Shown: positions 1 through 8,357, counted from the stretch's first letter. The stretch: DNA of 27,839 bases from Croceibacterium_A sp035555595 (GCA_035555595.1 DATMGK010000084.1:1-27839), one strand, 5' to 3'. Numbers and translations: made by a program. Notes: generated by a model not told the origin, from the sequence alone.

Positions 1-2445
1 CACCGGGAGATCGGAGTAGAGCGCGCGCATCTTGCGGAACAGGATGTCGGCTGGTCGGTCCGTCAGGCTGTCGTCCAGCACTACCGCGCCATATTGACCC
101 TGCGCCGCGCGGACCTTGGCCAGCGCTTCGCCAGCCGTCGCCGCCAGTTCAACATGGACATCGCGGCTGGACAGCTTCTCTGTCACCTTCTTGCGCAGCG
201 TCGGATCCGCTTCCACCAGCAGCACGCTGCCGATCGCGTTGTCGATCATGTCCCGCACTTTCGCGGCCAGCGCCTCGAAAGTGAAAGGCTTCATGATCAT
301 CTCCACGCCGGGGTCCAGTCGGCCGCCGTGAACGATTGCGTTGCGGGTATAGCCGGAGGTGTAGAGCACGCGCAGCGAAGGCTGGATCAGGCGGGCTTCC
401 TCCGCCAGTTCACGGCCGCTCATGCCCGGCATCACCACATCGGTGAAAAGCAGGTCGATCGGCCCTTCTTGCTGCCGGATCTGCCTCAGCGCGGATGGAC
501 CATCGTGCGCCTCAAGCACGCGATAGCCCAGTTCCTGCATGGATTCGATCGTATAGGCCCGCACGTCGTCGTCGTCTTCCACGACCAGCACCAGTTCCTG
601 TCGCGGGCTGCCTTCCACGTTACGGCTGCGATCCGCCCTTGGCTCCGCGGACATATGATCGCCCAACAGGCGCGGCAGATAGACCTTGATGGTCGTCCCG
701 TGGCCTTCTTCGGAATAGATTTTCACATGGCCGCCGGATTGCTTGACGAAACCATAGACCATCGACAGGCCCAGCCCCGTTCCCTTGCCCACTTCCTTGG
801 TGGTGAAGAACGGTTCGAACGCATGGTCGACAATCTCGGGCGACATGCCGGTGCCGGTGTCGGTCACCGCGACCATGACATATTGGCCGGGCGGCACCTC
901 CGCCTCTCGTGCAGCGTACCCCTCGTCCAGTTGGACGTTCGCGGTTTCGATTACCAGTTCGCCGCCGTTGGGCATGGCGTCGCGGGCGTTGAGGGCCAGG
1001 TTCAGTATCGCGCTTTCAAGCTGGTTCGGGTCGGCCTCCGTCCCCCAAAGGCCGGGATTGGTCACGATCTCCAGCCGGACCATCTCCCCCAGCGCGCGCT
1101 GCAACAGGTCCGACATGCCGGCGACCAGCCGGTCGAGATCGATCGCCTTGGGCGCCAGCGGCTGGCGGCGAGAAAAAGCCAGCAGGCGCTGCGTGAGCGC
1201 GGCGGCGCGTTCAGCGCCTTTCAGCGCGTTTTCAAGCGAACGTTCAGTGCGGGGGTCGTCAAAACCCGCTGCTTCCATGGCCCGCTGGGCACGGCCGACA
1301 TTGCCCGTGACCACGGTCAGCAGGTTATTGAAGTCGTGCGCTATGCCGCCCGTTAACTGCCCCACGGCTTCCATTTTCTGGGCCTGCCGCAAGGCCTCCT
1401 CGGCCGCGGCGCGGCGGGCGATTTCAGCCTCGACCCGCTCTTCCAGCTCGTCATTCAGTTCTTTTAGCCGGGCCTCAGTATGTCGTCGCTGTTCCAGTTC
1501 ATTCGCCAGTGCGTCAAGCAGTCGAAAATTATCCAGAGCTACTGCGGCTTCTGCCGCCAGCCCCATCAGACCCTGCTCTGATCGTTCGGTGAAGACGCCG
1601 GGTTCGGCATGGCCGAAGAACAACCCCCCAAGCACTTCGCCGCCGCGAGATATCACTGGCACTGCCAGATAGCTGCGCACTGGCAGGTGACCATCGGGCA
1701 TCCCCTTGTAAGGGGCGTTGTGTCCATAGCGGGGGTCAGCCGTGATATCGTCAGATCGCACGATGCCCTCGCCAGAGAATGTTGGCGCGAAAACCTGCGT
1801 GTTGCGCAGCATGGGAAAGCGGGAGAACGCCTCCATTGGCGCGCCCGACAGGGCGTAAAGCGTGTAGGATTCACCCGCCTCGTCCAGCACGTTGTAGAAA
1901 AACGCACCGAACTCGGCCCCGGTCAGTTCGACACCCGCATCCGTCACCACCTGCACCAGCTTGTTCAGGTCGCTTTGCACGGAAAGGGCCGATCCGGCGC
2001 GGTTGAGTATTGCCAGCGTGCGTCGCTCCTCCAGCACCGCTTCTTCGGCTTTCCTGTCGTTCGATCGGTCGCGAAGCACTTTTGTGAAGCCTGTTATGCG
2101 GTCGGCGGAATCGCGTATGGGGGTCATTTCTCCGGCCGACCACACTCGCGACCCATCCTTGCGGATACGCCAGCCTTCCACTCCGCCGCCACGCCCCGCG
2201 GCGGTCGCATCGCTCATTTCCGCCGCGATGGCTTCTGCCCCTGTTCCTTCCGGAAACAGGCGTTCGAGAGTCTGGCCGATCATTTCTGCTTCGGACCAGC
2301 CCAGGATGCGACTCGCACCTTCGCTCCAGCTTTGCACACGGCCTTGCAAATCTGTGGTGATGATCGCCGTTTCAACGGCGCTGTCGACGATCTGCCGCCA
2401 CTCGTCGGCAGTTATCGCTCGTCGTCCGCCGGCAACCCCGGTCAT
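1..2445 (-). CDS. Hybrid sensor histidine kinase, PAS-GAF-HisKA-HATPase-REC-REC (C-terminus cut by window edge)
   Basis: A cytoplasmic-looking sensor kinase; no membrane segment is visible in the 815 codons present. From the N-terminus I see a PAS domain (about residues 10-125), a GAF domain (about 150-300), a coiled linker, a HisKA dimerisation helix with GGIAHDFNN (phospho-accepting H370), an HATPase domain with an N-box (LNLALNARDAM) and glycine boxes DTGTGM and GKGTGLGL, then a receiver domain with VVEDDD, phospho-accepting D669 in FTDVVMPG and the MKPF lysine. A second receiver domain follows (LDD at 791-792) and runs off the window. The second receiver reads VEAD where the acidic pair is expected, so its Mg2+ site may be weakened. 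The ATG at 2445 has GGGGGG just upstream. The gene is divergent from the SDR operon. Signal and output regulator are unknown. Confidence 0.93.
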   Translation of the reverse strand, partial: MTGVAGGRRAITADEWRQIVDSAVETAIITTDLQGRVQSWSEGASRILGWSEAEMIGQTLERLFPEGTGAEAIAAEMSDATAAGRGGGVEGWRIRKDGSRVWSAGEMTPIRDSADRITGFTKVLRDRSNDRKAEEAVLEERRTLAILNRAGSALSVQSDLNKLVQVVTDAGVELTGAEFGAFFYNVLDEAGESYTLYALSGAPMEAFSRFPMLRNTQVFAPTFSGEGIVRSDDITADPRYGHNAPYKGMPDGHLPVRSYLAVPVISRGGEVLGGLFFGHAEPGVFTERSEQGLMGLAAEAAVALDNFRLLDALANELEQRRHTEARLKELNDELEERVEAEIARRAAAEEALRQAQKMEAVGQLTGGIAHDFNNLLTVVTGNVGRAQRAMEAAGFDDPRTERSLENALKGAERAAALTQRLLAFSRRQPLAPKAIDLDRLVAGMSDLLQRALGEMVRLEIVTNPGLWGTEADPNQLESAILNLALNARDAMPNGGELVIETANVQLDEGYAAREAEVPPGQYVMVAVTDTGTGMSPEIVDHAFEPFFTTKEVGKGTGLGLSMVYGFVKQSGGHVKIYSEEGHGTTIKVYLPRLLGDHMSAEPRADRSRNVEGSPRQELVLVVEDDDDVRAYTIESMQELGYRVLEAHDGPSALRQIRQQEGPIDLLFTDVVMPGMSGRELAEEARLIQPSLRVLYTSGYTRNAIVHGGRLDPGVEMIMKPFTFEALAAKVRDMIDNAIGSVLLVEADPTLRKKVTEKLSSRDVHVELAATAGEALAKVRAAQGQYGAVVLDDSLTDRPADILFRKMRALYSDLPV

Positions 2446-2530
2446 GATCCCCCCTGGAGTTAAATCACTCGCGTCGGACACAAACGCATGGCGCCCGACT
2501 TGGTGCCACGATATTTCGGCGCGCGGATCA

Positions 2531-2591
2531 GATATTGCGCGCCTGGTCGCGCGGTGTCCAATATCCGATTATCCTTAGGGTCAGGACCCTA
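2531..2591. promoter_or_regulatory. Two dyad symmetries between the divergent kinase and SDR genes
   Basis: The 241-bp gap between the kinase start and the SDR start holds two inverted repeats. One is GATATTG (2531-2537) with CAATATC (2559-2565), 21 bases apart, with GC-rich inner arms that could extend a cruciform. The other is TAGGGTC (2576-2582) with GACCCTA (2585-2591), separated by two bases. Both arms are perfect. They are candidate operators for one or both divergent promoters; the MarR-type protein encoded at the end of the + unit is one possible binder. The role is inference. Confidence 0.35.
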
Positions 2592-2686
2592 GCCGCCTTG
2601 ACCGGCACCCGTCGCCGGGTATGGCCGCTGGAGATGCGCGACATGGCTCGGAAAGATGCCGGCGCTGGCTTCGAGAGGGCAGATTG

Positions 2687-3469
2687 ATGAAACTGGACAG
2701 TTCCATTTCCGCAGTGGTCACCGGCGGTGCTTCTGGCCTGGGGGAGGCGTCGGCTCGCGCCTTGGCGGCAAAGGGCGTGCGGGTGGCCCTGTTCGACCTC
2801 AACGAAGAACGCGGCCAGAAGGTCGCCGATGAAATCGGCGGTATCGTCTGCAAGGTGGACGTGTCGGACGAAGCATCCGTCGATGCCGGTTTCGCGAAGG
2901 CGCGCGCGGCCCATGGGCAGGAGCGTGTGCTCGTCTGTTGTGCGGGCATCGGCACCATCGGCAAGGCGGTGCGCCGCGATCGTGAAACGGGCGAGATCGC
3001 CCATCTGCCGGTTGATCTGTTTCTCAAGACCATCAAGGTCAACCTGATGGGCACGTTTCAGTGCGTCGCCAAATCGGCCACCGGCATGATGACGCTGGAA
3101 GGGCTGGAAGATGGAGAGCGTGGCGCAATGGTTTGCACCGCCTCCGTCGCGGCGGTGGACGGCCAGATCGGGCAGGTCGCCTATTCTGCGTCAAAGGCCG
3201 GGGTCGCCGGGATGACGTTGCCGATCGCGCGCGATTTCATGTCGGAAGGTATTCGTATCAACACGATCCTGCCTGGCATCTTCGCCACACCGCTGCTGGC
3301 CGGCCTGCCGGAAAAGGCCCAGCAGTCACTTGCCGCTGCGGTGCCGTTCCCCAAGCGTCTGGGCCATCCGGAAGAATATGCCAATCTGGTGCTGACCATG
3401 ATCGAAAACGGCTATTTCAACGGCGAAACGGTGCGGTTGGACGGCGCTATCCGCATGGCGCCCAAGTAG
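2687..3469 (+). CDS. SDR-family 3-hydroxyacyl-CoA dehydrogenase, HSD10 (type II) like
   Basis: A 260-residue short-chain dehydrogenase/reductase, expected to oxidise 3-hydroxyacyl-CoA or 3-hydroxy-2-methylbutyryl-CoA with NAD in fatty-acid or branched-chain amino-acid breakdown. Visible motifs: nucleotide loop TGGASGLG (12-19), acidic D37 at the end of beta-2 (favours NAD over NADP), D58 in KVDVS, and catalytic S153, Y166 and K170 (YSASK). The stretch TASVAA...GQ.AYSASK.G..GMTLPIARD and the C-terminal RLDGAIRM match the mammalian HSD10 family closely, so that subfamily is the best call. The usual NxAG is CCAG here, with C84 for the structural Asn. I chose ATG 2687, behind GAGAGGG, over an in-frame ATG at 2621, because the fold begins right after it. 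It lies 10 bases before mtnP and is probably co-transcribed with it. Confidence 0.88.
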   Translation: MKLDSSISAVVTGGASGLGEASARALAAKGVRVALFDLNEERGQKVADEIGGIVCKVDVSDEASVDAGFAKARAAHGQERVLVCCAGIGTIGKAVRRDRETGEIAHLPVDLFLKTIKVNLMGTFQCVAKSATGMMTLEGLEDGERGAMVCTASVAAVDGQIGQVAYSASKAGVAGMTLPIARDFMSEGIRINTILPGIFATPLLAGLPEKAQQSLAAAVPFPKRLGHPEEYANLVLTMIENGYFNGETVRLDGAIRMAPK

Positions 3470-3479
3470 GGTAGTCAGG

Positions 3480-4373
3480 GTGACGGGCTGGCATATCGGC
3501 GTGATCGGCGGATCGGGGCTATATGGCGGCCTCGATCTGGAAGATGCGCAGGAAATCCCCGTCGCCAGCGCTTTCGGGGAACCTTCCGGTCCCATTACCA
3601 TGGGCACTTTGGCTGGGGTACGCTTCACCTTCATCGCCCGCCACGGCGCTGGGCATCGCTATCCGGCGGGCCAGTTGAATTACCGCGCCAATATCGACGT
3701 GCTCAAGCGGTGCGGGGTGACCGATGTTCTGGCGCTATGTGCGATCGGTTCGTTGCGAGAGGAAATGGCGCCGGGTCATTTCGTCGCGGTGGACCAGATC
3801 ATCGATCGCACCTGCGGCCGGGCGCGCAGCTTCTTTGATACGGGTGTGACCGCGCATGTCGGGTTGGCTGACCCGGTCTGTCCGCGCCTTTCCGCCCATG
3901 CGGCGACGGCTGCGAAGAAGGCCGGGGCGGAAGTGCACCGGGGCGGCTGCTATATAGCCATCGAAGGCCCGCAGTTCTCCACCCGCGCCGAAAGCGCGCT
4001 CTATCGCCAATGGGGCGCCGATGTGATCGGCATGACCGCCATGCCAGAGGCGCGCCTCGCGCGGGAGGCGGAACTGCCTTACGCGGTGCTGGGCATGGTC
4101 ACCGATTATGATTGCTGGCGCGATGGGGAAGGGCCGGTGGAAGCGTCGGCGATCCTTGCGGTGATGCGCGCCAATGCTGCGCTGGCTCGCAAGACGCTGC
4201 GCCAGTTCGCGGAAGCATTGCCCCCTGAACGCGCGGAAAGCCCGATCGACCGAGCGCTCGATACTGCCGTAGTCACGCCGCTCGACGCGTGGGAAGCGGA
4301 AGCTAAGGTCCGGCTCGATGCAGTCGCCGGGCGCTATCTGAGGAAGCGCGGCGGGGCAGGCGCCGAGGGCTGA
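3480..4373 (+). CDS. mtnP: S-methyl-5'-thioadenosine phosphorylase
   Basis: This enzyme splits methylthioadenosine with phosphate into adenine and 5-methylthioribose-1-phosphate, the first step of methionine/purine salvage after polyamine or homoserine-lactone synthesis. The 297-residue length fits the PNP/MTAP family 2 enzymes. Signature stretches: GVIGGSGLYG at the N-terminus (phosphate loop), ARHGAGH, NYRANI, GSLREE, DQIIDRT, IEGPQFSTRAES, GMTAMPEARLARE and TDYDCW. TDYDCW is typical of MTA phosphorylases rather than purine nucleoside phosphorylases, although methylthioinosine specificity cannot be excluded from sequence alone. Translation starts at GTG 3480, ten bases after the SDR stop. 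No other methionine-salvage gene is in the window. Confidence 0.92.
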   Translation: MTGWHIGVIGGSGLYGGLDLEDAQEIPVASAFGEPSGPITMGTLAGVRFTFIARHGAGHRYPAGQLNYRANIDVLKRCGVTDVLALCAIGSLREEMAPGHFVAVDQIIDRTCGRARSFFDTGVTAHVGLADPVCPRLSAHAATAAKKAGAEVHRGGCYIAIEGPQFSTRAESALYRQWGADVIGMTAMPEARLAREAELPYAVLGMVTDYDCWRDGEGPVEASAILAVMRANAALARKTLRQFAEALPPERAESPIDRALDTAVVTPLDAWEAEAKVRLDAVAGRYLRKRGGAGAEG

Positions 4374-4423
4374 GATCCCGGCAGGGGTGGGGCGAGGTCT
4401 TGCATTGTGCGTTGCCCTGGAAC

Positions 4424-4915
4424 ATGACTGTTATCATGCGTAACCATCCTCGCCTTAATGAGTTTGTCCCCTACCTGCTCTCGATCACCTCGAATGCGGT
4501 AAGCGCCCGCATTTCCTTGGAATATCGCCAGCGGTTCGGGCTCAGCGTGCCGGAATGGCGCGTGATGGCGGTGCTGGGCGATTCTGGCCCGCTGACCCAG
4601 CGGGATCTGACCCGCATGACGGTGATGGACAAGGTGGCGGTCAATCGCGCCTGCAAAGTGCTGGAGGAACGTGGGCTGGCTTCGCGCCAACCCAACGCTC
4701 AGGATGGCCGTTCTCACCATCTGGAACTGACCGAATCCGGCAACCGAATGCACGACGAGATCATGCCGCTGGCGCTGGAGATGGAACGGCGCCTGTTCTC
4801 CCGCTTCACTGCCGAGGAAGTCGCGGATTTCCGCAGATTGCTCGACAAGGTGCGGGGTGAGGTCGACGATCTCGACGCGGAAGGCATCGACAGCCGCAAT
4901 TTCGGCGTCAAATAG
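4424..4915 (+). CDS. MarR-family winged-helix transcriptional regulator
   Basis: A small (about 163 residues) dimeric DNA-binding regulator. The winged helix is clear: an N-terminal dimerisation helix, then WRVMAVLGDSGPLTQRDLTRMTVMDK with recognition helix VAVNRACKVLEERGL, and the wing RQPNAQDGRSHHLELTESG, followed by long C-terminal helices. The start is uncertain. ATG 4424 and ATG 4436 are both plausible with weak ribosome sites, and an in-frame TTG at 4400 would add eight residues. It sits 50 bases after mtnP on the same strand and is followed by a strong terminator, so it may be the last gene of that unit. Ligand and targets are unknown; autoregulation through the dyads at 2531-2591 is a guess. 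Confidence 0.85.
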   Translation: MTVIMRNHPRLNEFVPYLLSITSNAVSARISLEYRQRFGLSVPEWRVMAVLGDSGPLTQRDLTRMTVMDKVAVNRACKVLEERGLASRQPNAQDGRSHHLELTESGNRMHDEIMPLALEMERRLFSRFTAEEVADFRRLLDKVRGEVDDLDAEGIDSRNFGVK

Positions 4916-4944
4916 GCTTCGATCTTTGCGGCCGTGAAAAGAAG

Positions 4945-4976
4945 GGCGGTCCCGTAGCCAACGCTACGGGACCGCC
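4945..4976. terminator. Bidirectional intrinsic terminator between marR and tadC
   Basis: A perfect 13-bp stem, GGCGGTCCCGTAG with CTACGGGACCGCC, closes a 6-base loop. It is followed by a TTCCCC/TCT tract on + and by CTTCTTTTC on -. It lies between two convergent genes (marR ends 4915, tadC ends 5002), so it most likely stops transcription from both sides. Confidence 0.85.
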
Positions 4977-5001
4977 GCCTTCCCCCCTCTATCGCTTGTG
5001 C

Positions 5002-6012
5002 CTATCCGTTGACTGCGCCGCCGGGCGCGAACGCATCGGCAATGGAGCAGGCCGCCGGGCCGAGAATGACGATGAACAGCACCGGCAGAATGAACAGGAT
5101 CAGTGGCACCGTCATGATCGCTGGCAGACGCGCGGCCTTTTCCTCCGCGCGCATCATGCGTTCGTTGCGGAATTCGGCCGACAGCACGCGCAGGGCGGAT
5201 GCCAGCGGGGTGCCGTAACGTTCGGTCTGGATCATGGTCGTCACGACGCCCCGGACCGCATCCAGATCGACGCGATAGGCGAAGTTCTCGAAGGCCTGCC
5301 GTCGCTCTGTCAGGAATGACAGCTCGATCGCGGTCAGCGTGAACTCGTCCCCCAGTTCCGGATAGGCGCGGCCCAGCTCCTTGGCGACGCGGTTGAACGA
5401 TGCGTCCACCGTCAGGCCGGCCTCGGCGCAGATAACCAGCAGATCCAGCGCATCGGGCAGGCCCTTGCGGATGGCGTCGCTGCGCTTGTTCGCCTTGTTT
5501 TTCAGGAAGACTTCCGGCCCCTTGTACCCTGCGATGACCAGCGCAGCGAAAGCCATGAAGCGCTTGAAGCTGCTCCAGTCCGGAAACAGTTCCAGCCAAT
5601 AGAGCGCCACGATCGCGGTGAAGCCCAGCACGATCGGCAGCACCATGCGCGCGAAGATGACGAAGACCGCCAGTTCCTTGTTGCGGTATCCCGCCTGCGC
5701 CAGCTTCTGCTGGATGTCCTTGACCTGGCTTTCCTGCAGGACCTTCATGCGGTCCAGGCTGTCCTTCATCCGGTCGGTGGTTTCCGTCCGGCGCAGCAGG
5801 TTCTGGCGCTTGCGGCTGTTCTGCTTGATGATGCCGGCCTTCAACTCGTCGCGGCGGGCGTTCAGCGCCTTTACGCGCTTCGCCATCGGATCGCGCACGG
5901 TGACTGCGGCATAGATCGCCAGCAGCATCGCTGCCGCCGCAACACCGGCAAGCACCGTTCCGGCAAGGATTACATCGACCCCGAGGAGCGTGGGTCCGGG
6001 CGCAGTGATCAT
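5002..6012 (-). CDS. tadC: Tad pilus inner-membrane platform protein TadC (type II secretion F domain)
   Basis: One of the two platform proteins that couple the assembly ATPase to Flp pilin extrusion. The 336-residue protein has an N-terminal membrane helix (about 13-38), a charged linker with many Lys/Arg (42-110), two central membrane segments, a T2SSF domain (about 180-310, with GLPDALDLLVICAEAGLTVDASF), and a C-terminal hydrophobic segment (VPLILFILPVLFIVILGPA). ATG 6012 follows tadB by 19 bases. It is the last gene of the locus and runs into the shared terminator at 4945-4976. Its usual partners CpaF/TadA and Flp pilin are not encoded in this locus. Confidence 0.93.
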   Translation of the reverse strand: MITAPGPTLLGVDVILAGTVLAGVAAAAMLLAIYAAVTVRDPMAKRVKALNARRDELKAGIIKQNSRKRQNLLRRTETTDRMKDSLDRMKVLQESQVKDIQQKLAQAGYRNKELAVFVIFARMVLPIVLGFTAIVALYWLELFPDWSSFKRFMAFAALVIAGYKGPEVFLKNKANKRSDAIRKGLPDALDLLVICAEAGLTVDASFNRVAKELGRAYPELGDEFTLTAIELSFLTERRQAFENFAYRVDLDAVRGVVTTMIQTERYGTPLASALRVLSAEFRNERMMRAEEKAARLPAIMTVPLILFILPVLFIVILGPAACSIADAFAPGGAVNG

Positions 6013-6031
6013 GGCTCTATTCCGTTCCCGC

Positions 6032-7003
6032 TCAGATCTCGAAGCTGACCATCTTGGCCATCACAAAGCCACCGATGCTCATCCACACCAGCCCGCCAAG
6101 TCCGGCGACGATCAGCCGATCATCTGTGAAGAAATTGCCGACGTAGCCGGGGTTCACCCAGTAGATCAGGCCGAAGACGATAAAGGGCAGCGCACCCACG
6201 ATGTAGGCTGATGCCTTGGATTCAGAGCTCATGGCCTTGATCTTCAGCTTCATCTGCGCGCGCTTGCGTAGCACATCGGCGAGGTTCGACAGTGTTTCCG
6301 CCAGATTGCCACCGGTTTCCCGCTGGATTGCGAGAGTGATGACGAAAAACTGGAATTCCGGCGTGCCGAGCTTGTCGGCTGTCACCTGAAGCGATTCCTC
6401 CATCGTGCGGCCGATACGCATGCGTTCGACCACGGTCTTGAATTCCTCGCCCACCGGGCCGGGAATTTCTGTGGACACCAGCCCCAGCGTTTCGCCCACA
6501 GGAAGGCCGGAGCGCAAGCCGCGAACAAGCAGCTCGATCCCGTCCGGGAACCTGGCATTGAAAGCGTTGGTGCGCTTCTTAATCAGATGGCCCACCACCA
6601 TATGCGGGATTCCCGCGCCGACAGCGATGCCGACCCCCAGACCAAGCAGGGGGCTTCCGCTACGCAGGAAGACCAGCGCAGCCACGACCAAGGCAAGGCC
6701 GATCGAGGCATAGAGGTACTGCGTGATGGTCCAGCTCTGGCCCGAGCGGTCCAGTCGGATGGCCAGCGCTTCGGAGCGTGATTTGGACCCCGCCACCTGG
6801 TGCATTTTCGGCCGCCGGGCGGCGATGGCTTTCTTGAGCTGGGATTCGACTTTGTCGACCGTGCTTTCGGAATGCCGATAGCGGACGGATTGCAGCCGCC
6901 GCTGGCTTTCCTTGGCCGCCGACTTTCCGCCGACCGCCATATAGCCGAGTATCATCAGCGTCAGCAGGCCGATGGCCACCAGCAGGACGTGAATGATGCT
7001 CAT
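6032..7003 (-). CDS. tadB: Tad pilus inner-membrane platform protein TadB (type II secretion F domain)
   Basis: Second platform protein of the Tad machine, 323 residues. It has an N-terminal membrane helix (about 4-25), a basic cytoplasmic stretch, a hairpin of membrane segments (about 97-137), and a T2SSF domain (about 155-280) with FPDGIELLVRGLRSGLPVGE and the ETGGNLAETLSNLA motif of this family, then two C-terminal membrane segments. TadB and TadC arose from the same F-domain fold and act as a pair. The ATG at 7003 is 67 bases after the cpaE stop; in the usual tad order the cpaF gene occupies this spot. Confidence 0.93.
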   Translation of the reverse strand: MSIIHVLLVAIGLLTLMILGYMAVGGKSAAKESQRRLQSVRYRHSESTVDKVESQLKKAIAARRPKMHQVAGSKSRSEALAIRLDRSGQSWTITQYLYASIGLALVVAALVFLRSGSPLLGLGVGIAVGAGIPHMVVGHLIKKRTNAFNARFPDGIELLVRGLRSGLPVGETLGLVSTEIPGPVGEEFKTVVERMRIGRTMEESLQVTADKLGTPEFQFFVITLAIQRETGGNLAETLSNLADVLRKRAQMKLKIKAMSSESKASAYIVGALPFIVFGLIYWVNPGYVGNFFTDDRLIVAGLGGLVWMSIGGFVMAKMVSFEI

Positions 7004-7040
7004 GTCGGACCGTTGCCCTTCCTGGATATGCAGATTGCTA

Positions 7041-7063
7041 TCCCCCCGGCGTTACCGGGAGGA
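7041..7063 (-). other. Intercistronic hairpin between cpaE and tadB
   Basis: On the transcript, UCCUCCCGG pairs with CCGGGGGGA across a UAACG loop (nine pairs, one of them G-U). No U-run follows, so it is a poor intrinsic terminator. An mRNA processing or stability element that sets the ratio between upstream and downstream genes is more likely. The 67-base gap holds nothing else I can recognise. Confidence 0.5.
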
Positions 7064-7070
7064 AGCATGC

Positions 7071-8354
7071 TCATTCCGCCAGCGCTGCGCCCTTTTCCTT
7101 CCGGGCGAGCAGCGATTTGATGTCGAACTTACCCAGCAGCGACGTGCCGGAACGTGATTCCGCGACTTCGACCGCTTCGTCGTCCGACGAATTGACGATC
7201 GCCTTGGCGATATCGGCAATCGTCTGGCCGGCTTTTGTCGAACGGTTGGCGTCGGCGAACGTCTGGCCCAGCTTGGCCGCGTTGGCGGCGGCGCGTTGAT
7301 CGAGCGGGATCGTGAAGTTGATCTTGCGCTCGATGGATGCCTCGAAATCGGCCTTGCTGATTTCGCCCGCGCCGGTCTGCGCCTTGTTGGCGACGATCAG
7401 CGGCTGTGCCTGCGGAGCGTTGGCTTTCAACCAGGAAAGCAGGCGGATCGTGTCACGGGCCGAAGCCAGTGTCATTTCCGTCACCAGCGTCACCACATTT
7501 ACTTCCGTCAGCAGGTGAGGGAAGTTGATCAGCATGTTGCGCGGCAGGTCGATCACGGTCATTTCGAACGCCTGACGGAACTCTTCCTCCAGTTGCAGGA
7601 AGGCTGCGCCATCAGTCATCATCGGCGAATTGATCGGCGCTTCTGCCGAAAGGATCGCCAGATGGTCGTTGGCGCGGATCATCGCGCGTTCGATGAACAG
7701 GCCGTCGATACGGCTGGGATTCTCGATCGCGTCGGTCAGGCCGCGGCCCGGTTCCAGATCCAGCGCCAGCGCGCCGGTGCCGAAATGCACGTCGAGGTCG
7801 AGCAGGGCCGTCGGCAGCCGATAATCGGCGCTGAACAGCCAAGCCAGCGAAGTCGCAAGCGTAGATGCGCCCACGCCGCCGCGTGTGCCGACCACTGCGG
7901 TAGAGATGTGCTGCTTGGCGTTTTCGCCGTCACCGCCACGCGGGTTCGAGAACACGGCCTGCGCCTGCGTCAGCGCATCGCGAAGCTGGCTGGCGGACAG
8001 CGGCTTCAGCAGATAATCATGGATGCCGCTGGCCAGCAGGTCGCGATAGAGGCGCACATCGTTGACCTGGCCTACCGCGATCACGACCGTGCCGGGTTCG
8101 CAGACTTCGGCCAGACCGTTGATGTCGTTCAGCGGATCGCCGCTTTCCGACAGGTCGACCATCAGGATCGCCGGGCTGGCCGAGATCGACAGGGACTGCA
8201 CCGCATTGCGCAGGCCGCCCTTGTTGCACTTCTCGGGCTGCCAGCCCATTTCGATCACGACCGGGCGCAGCACGTCCAGCGCGGATTCGTCGCAGATGAA
8301 CGCAGCAAACGGATCACGATTGCCCAGCGGACCGGGTTTCCAAGGTGCGTTCAT
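7071..8354 (-). CDS. cpaE: Pilus assembly protein CpaE (TadZ-like, receiver domain plus MinD/ParA-type ATPase)
   Basis: CpaE/TadZ proteins place the Tad machine in the cell, often at a pole, and recruit other components. The 427-residue protein has an N-terminal receiver-like domain (about 15-135; D67 in LMVDLSE, K117 in LLKPLS) and a MinD/ParA-type ATPase domain (about 150-385). The ATPase has a deviant Walker A, GTRGGVGAST (156-165), and LLDLDVHFG (184-192). The receiver domain lacks a clear acidic pair near the N-terminus, so it may be a pseudo-receiver. TGA of cpaD is only three bases before the ATG. The C-terminal 40 residues are acidic then basic and low in similarity to known domains. 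Confidence 0.93.
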   Translation of the reverse strand: MNAPWKPGPLGNRDPFAAFICDESALDVLRPVVIEMGWQPEKCNKGGLRNAVQSLSISASPAILMVDLSESGDPLNDINGLAEVCEPGTVVIAVGQVNDVRLYRDLLASGIHDYLLKPLSASQLRDALTQAQAVFSNPRGGDGENAKQHISTAVVGTRGGVGASTLATSLAWLFSADYRLPTALLDLDVHFGTGALALDLEPGRGLTDAIENPSRIDGLFIERAMIRANDHLAILSAEAPINSPMMTDGAAFLQLEEEFRQAFEMTVIDLPRNMLINFPHLLTEVNVVTLVTEMTLASARDTIRLLSWLKANAPQAQPLIVANKAQTGAGEISKADFEASIERKINFTIPLDQRAAANAAKLGQTFADANRSTKAGQTIADIAKAIVNSSDDEAVEVAESRSGTSLLGKFDIKSLLARKEKGAALAE

Positions 8355-8357
8355 GAC

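Noticed and set aside
94..1356. Long + strand open frame (420 codons) across the sensor kinase
   Set aside because: It lies opposite a kinase with complete motifs. The translation is rich in His, Arg and Gln with no recognisable domain, typical of an antisense shadow in GC-rich DNA.
7004..7070. Truncated cpaF pseudogene in the cpaE-tadB gap
   Set aside because: The 67 bases hold no Walker A, Walker B or other CpaF-like codons in any frame that I can recognise.
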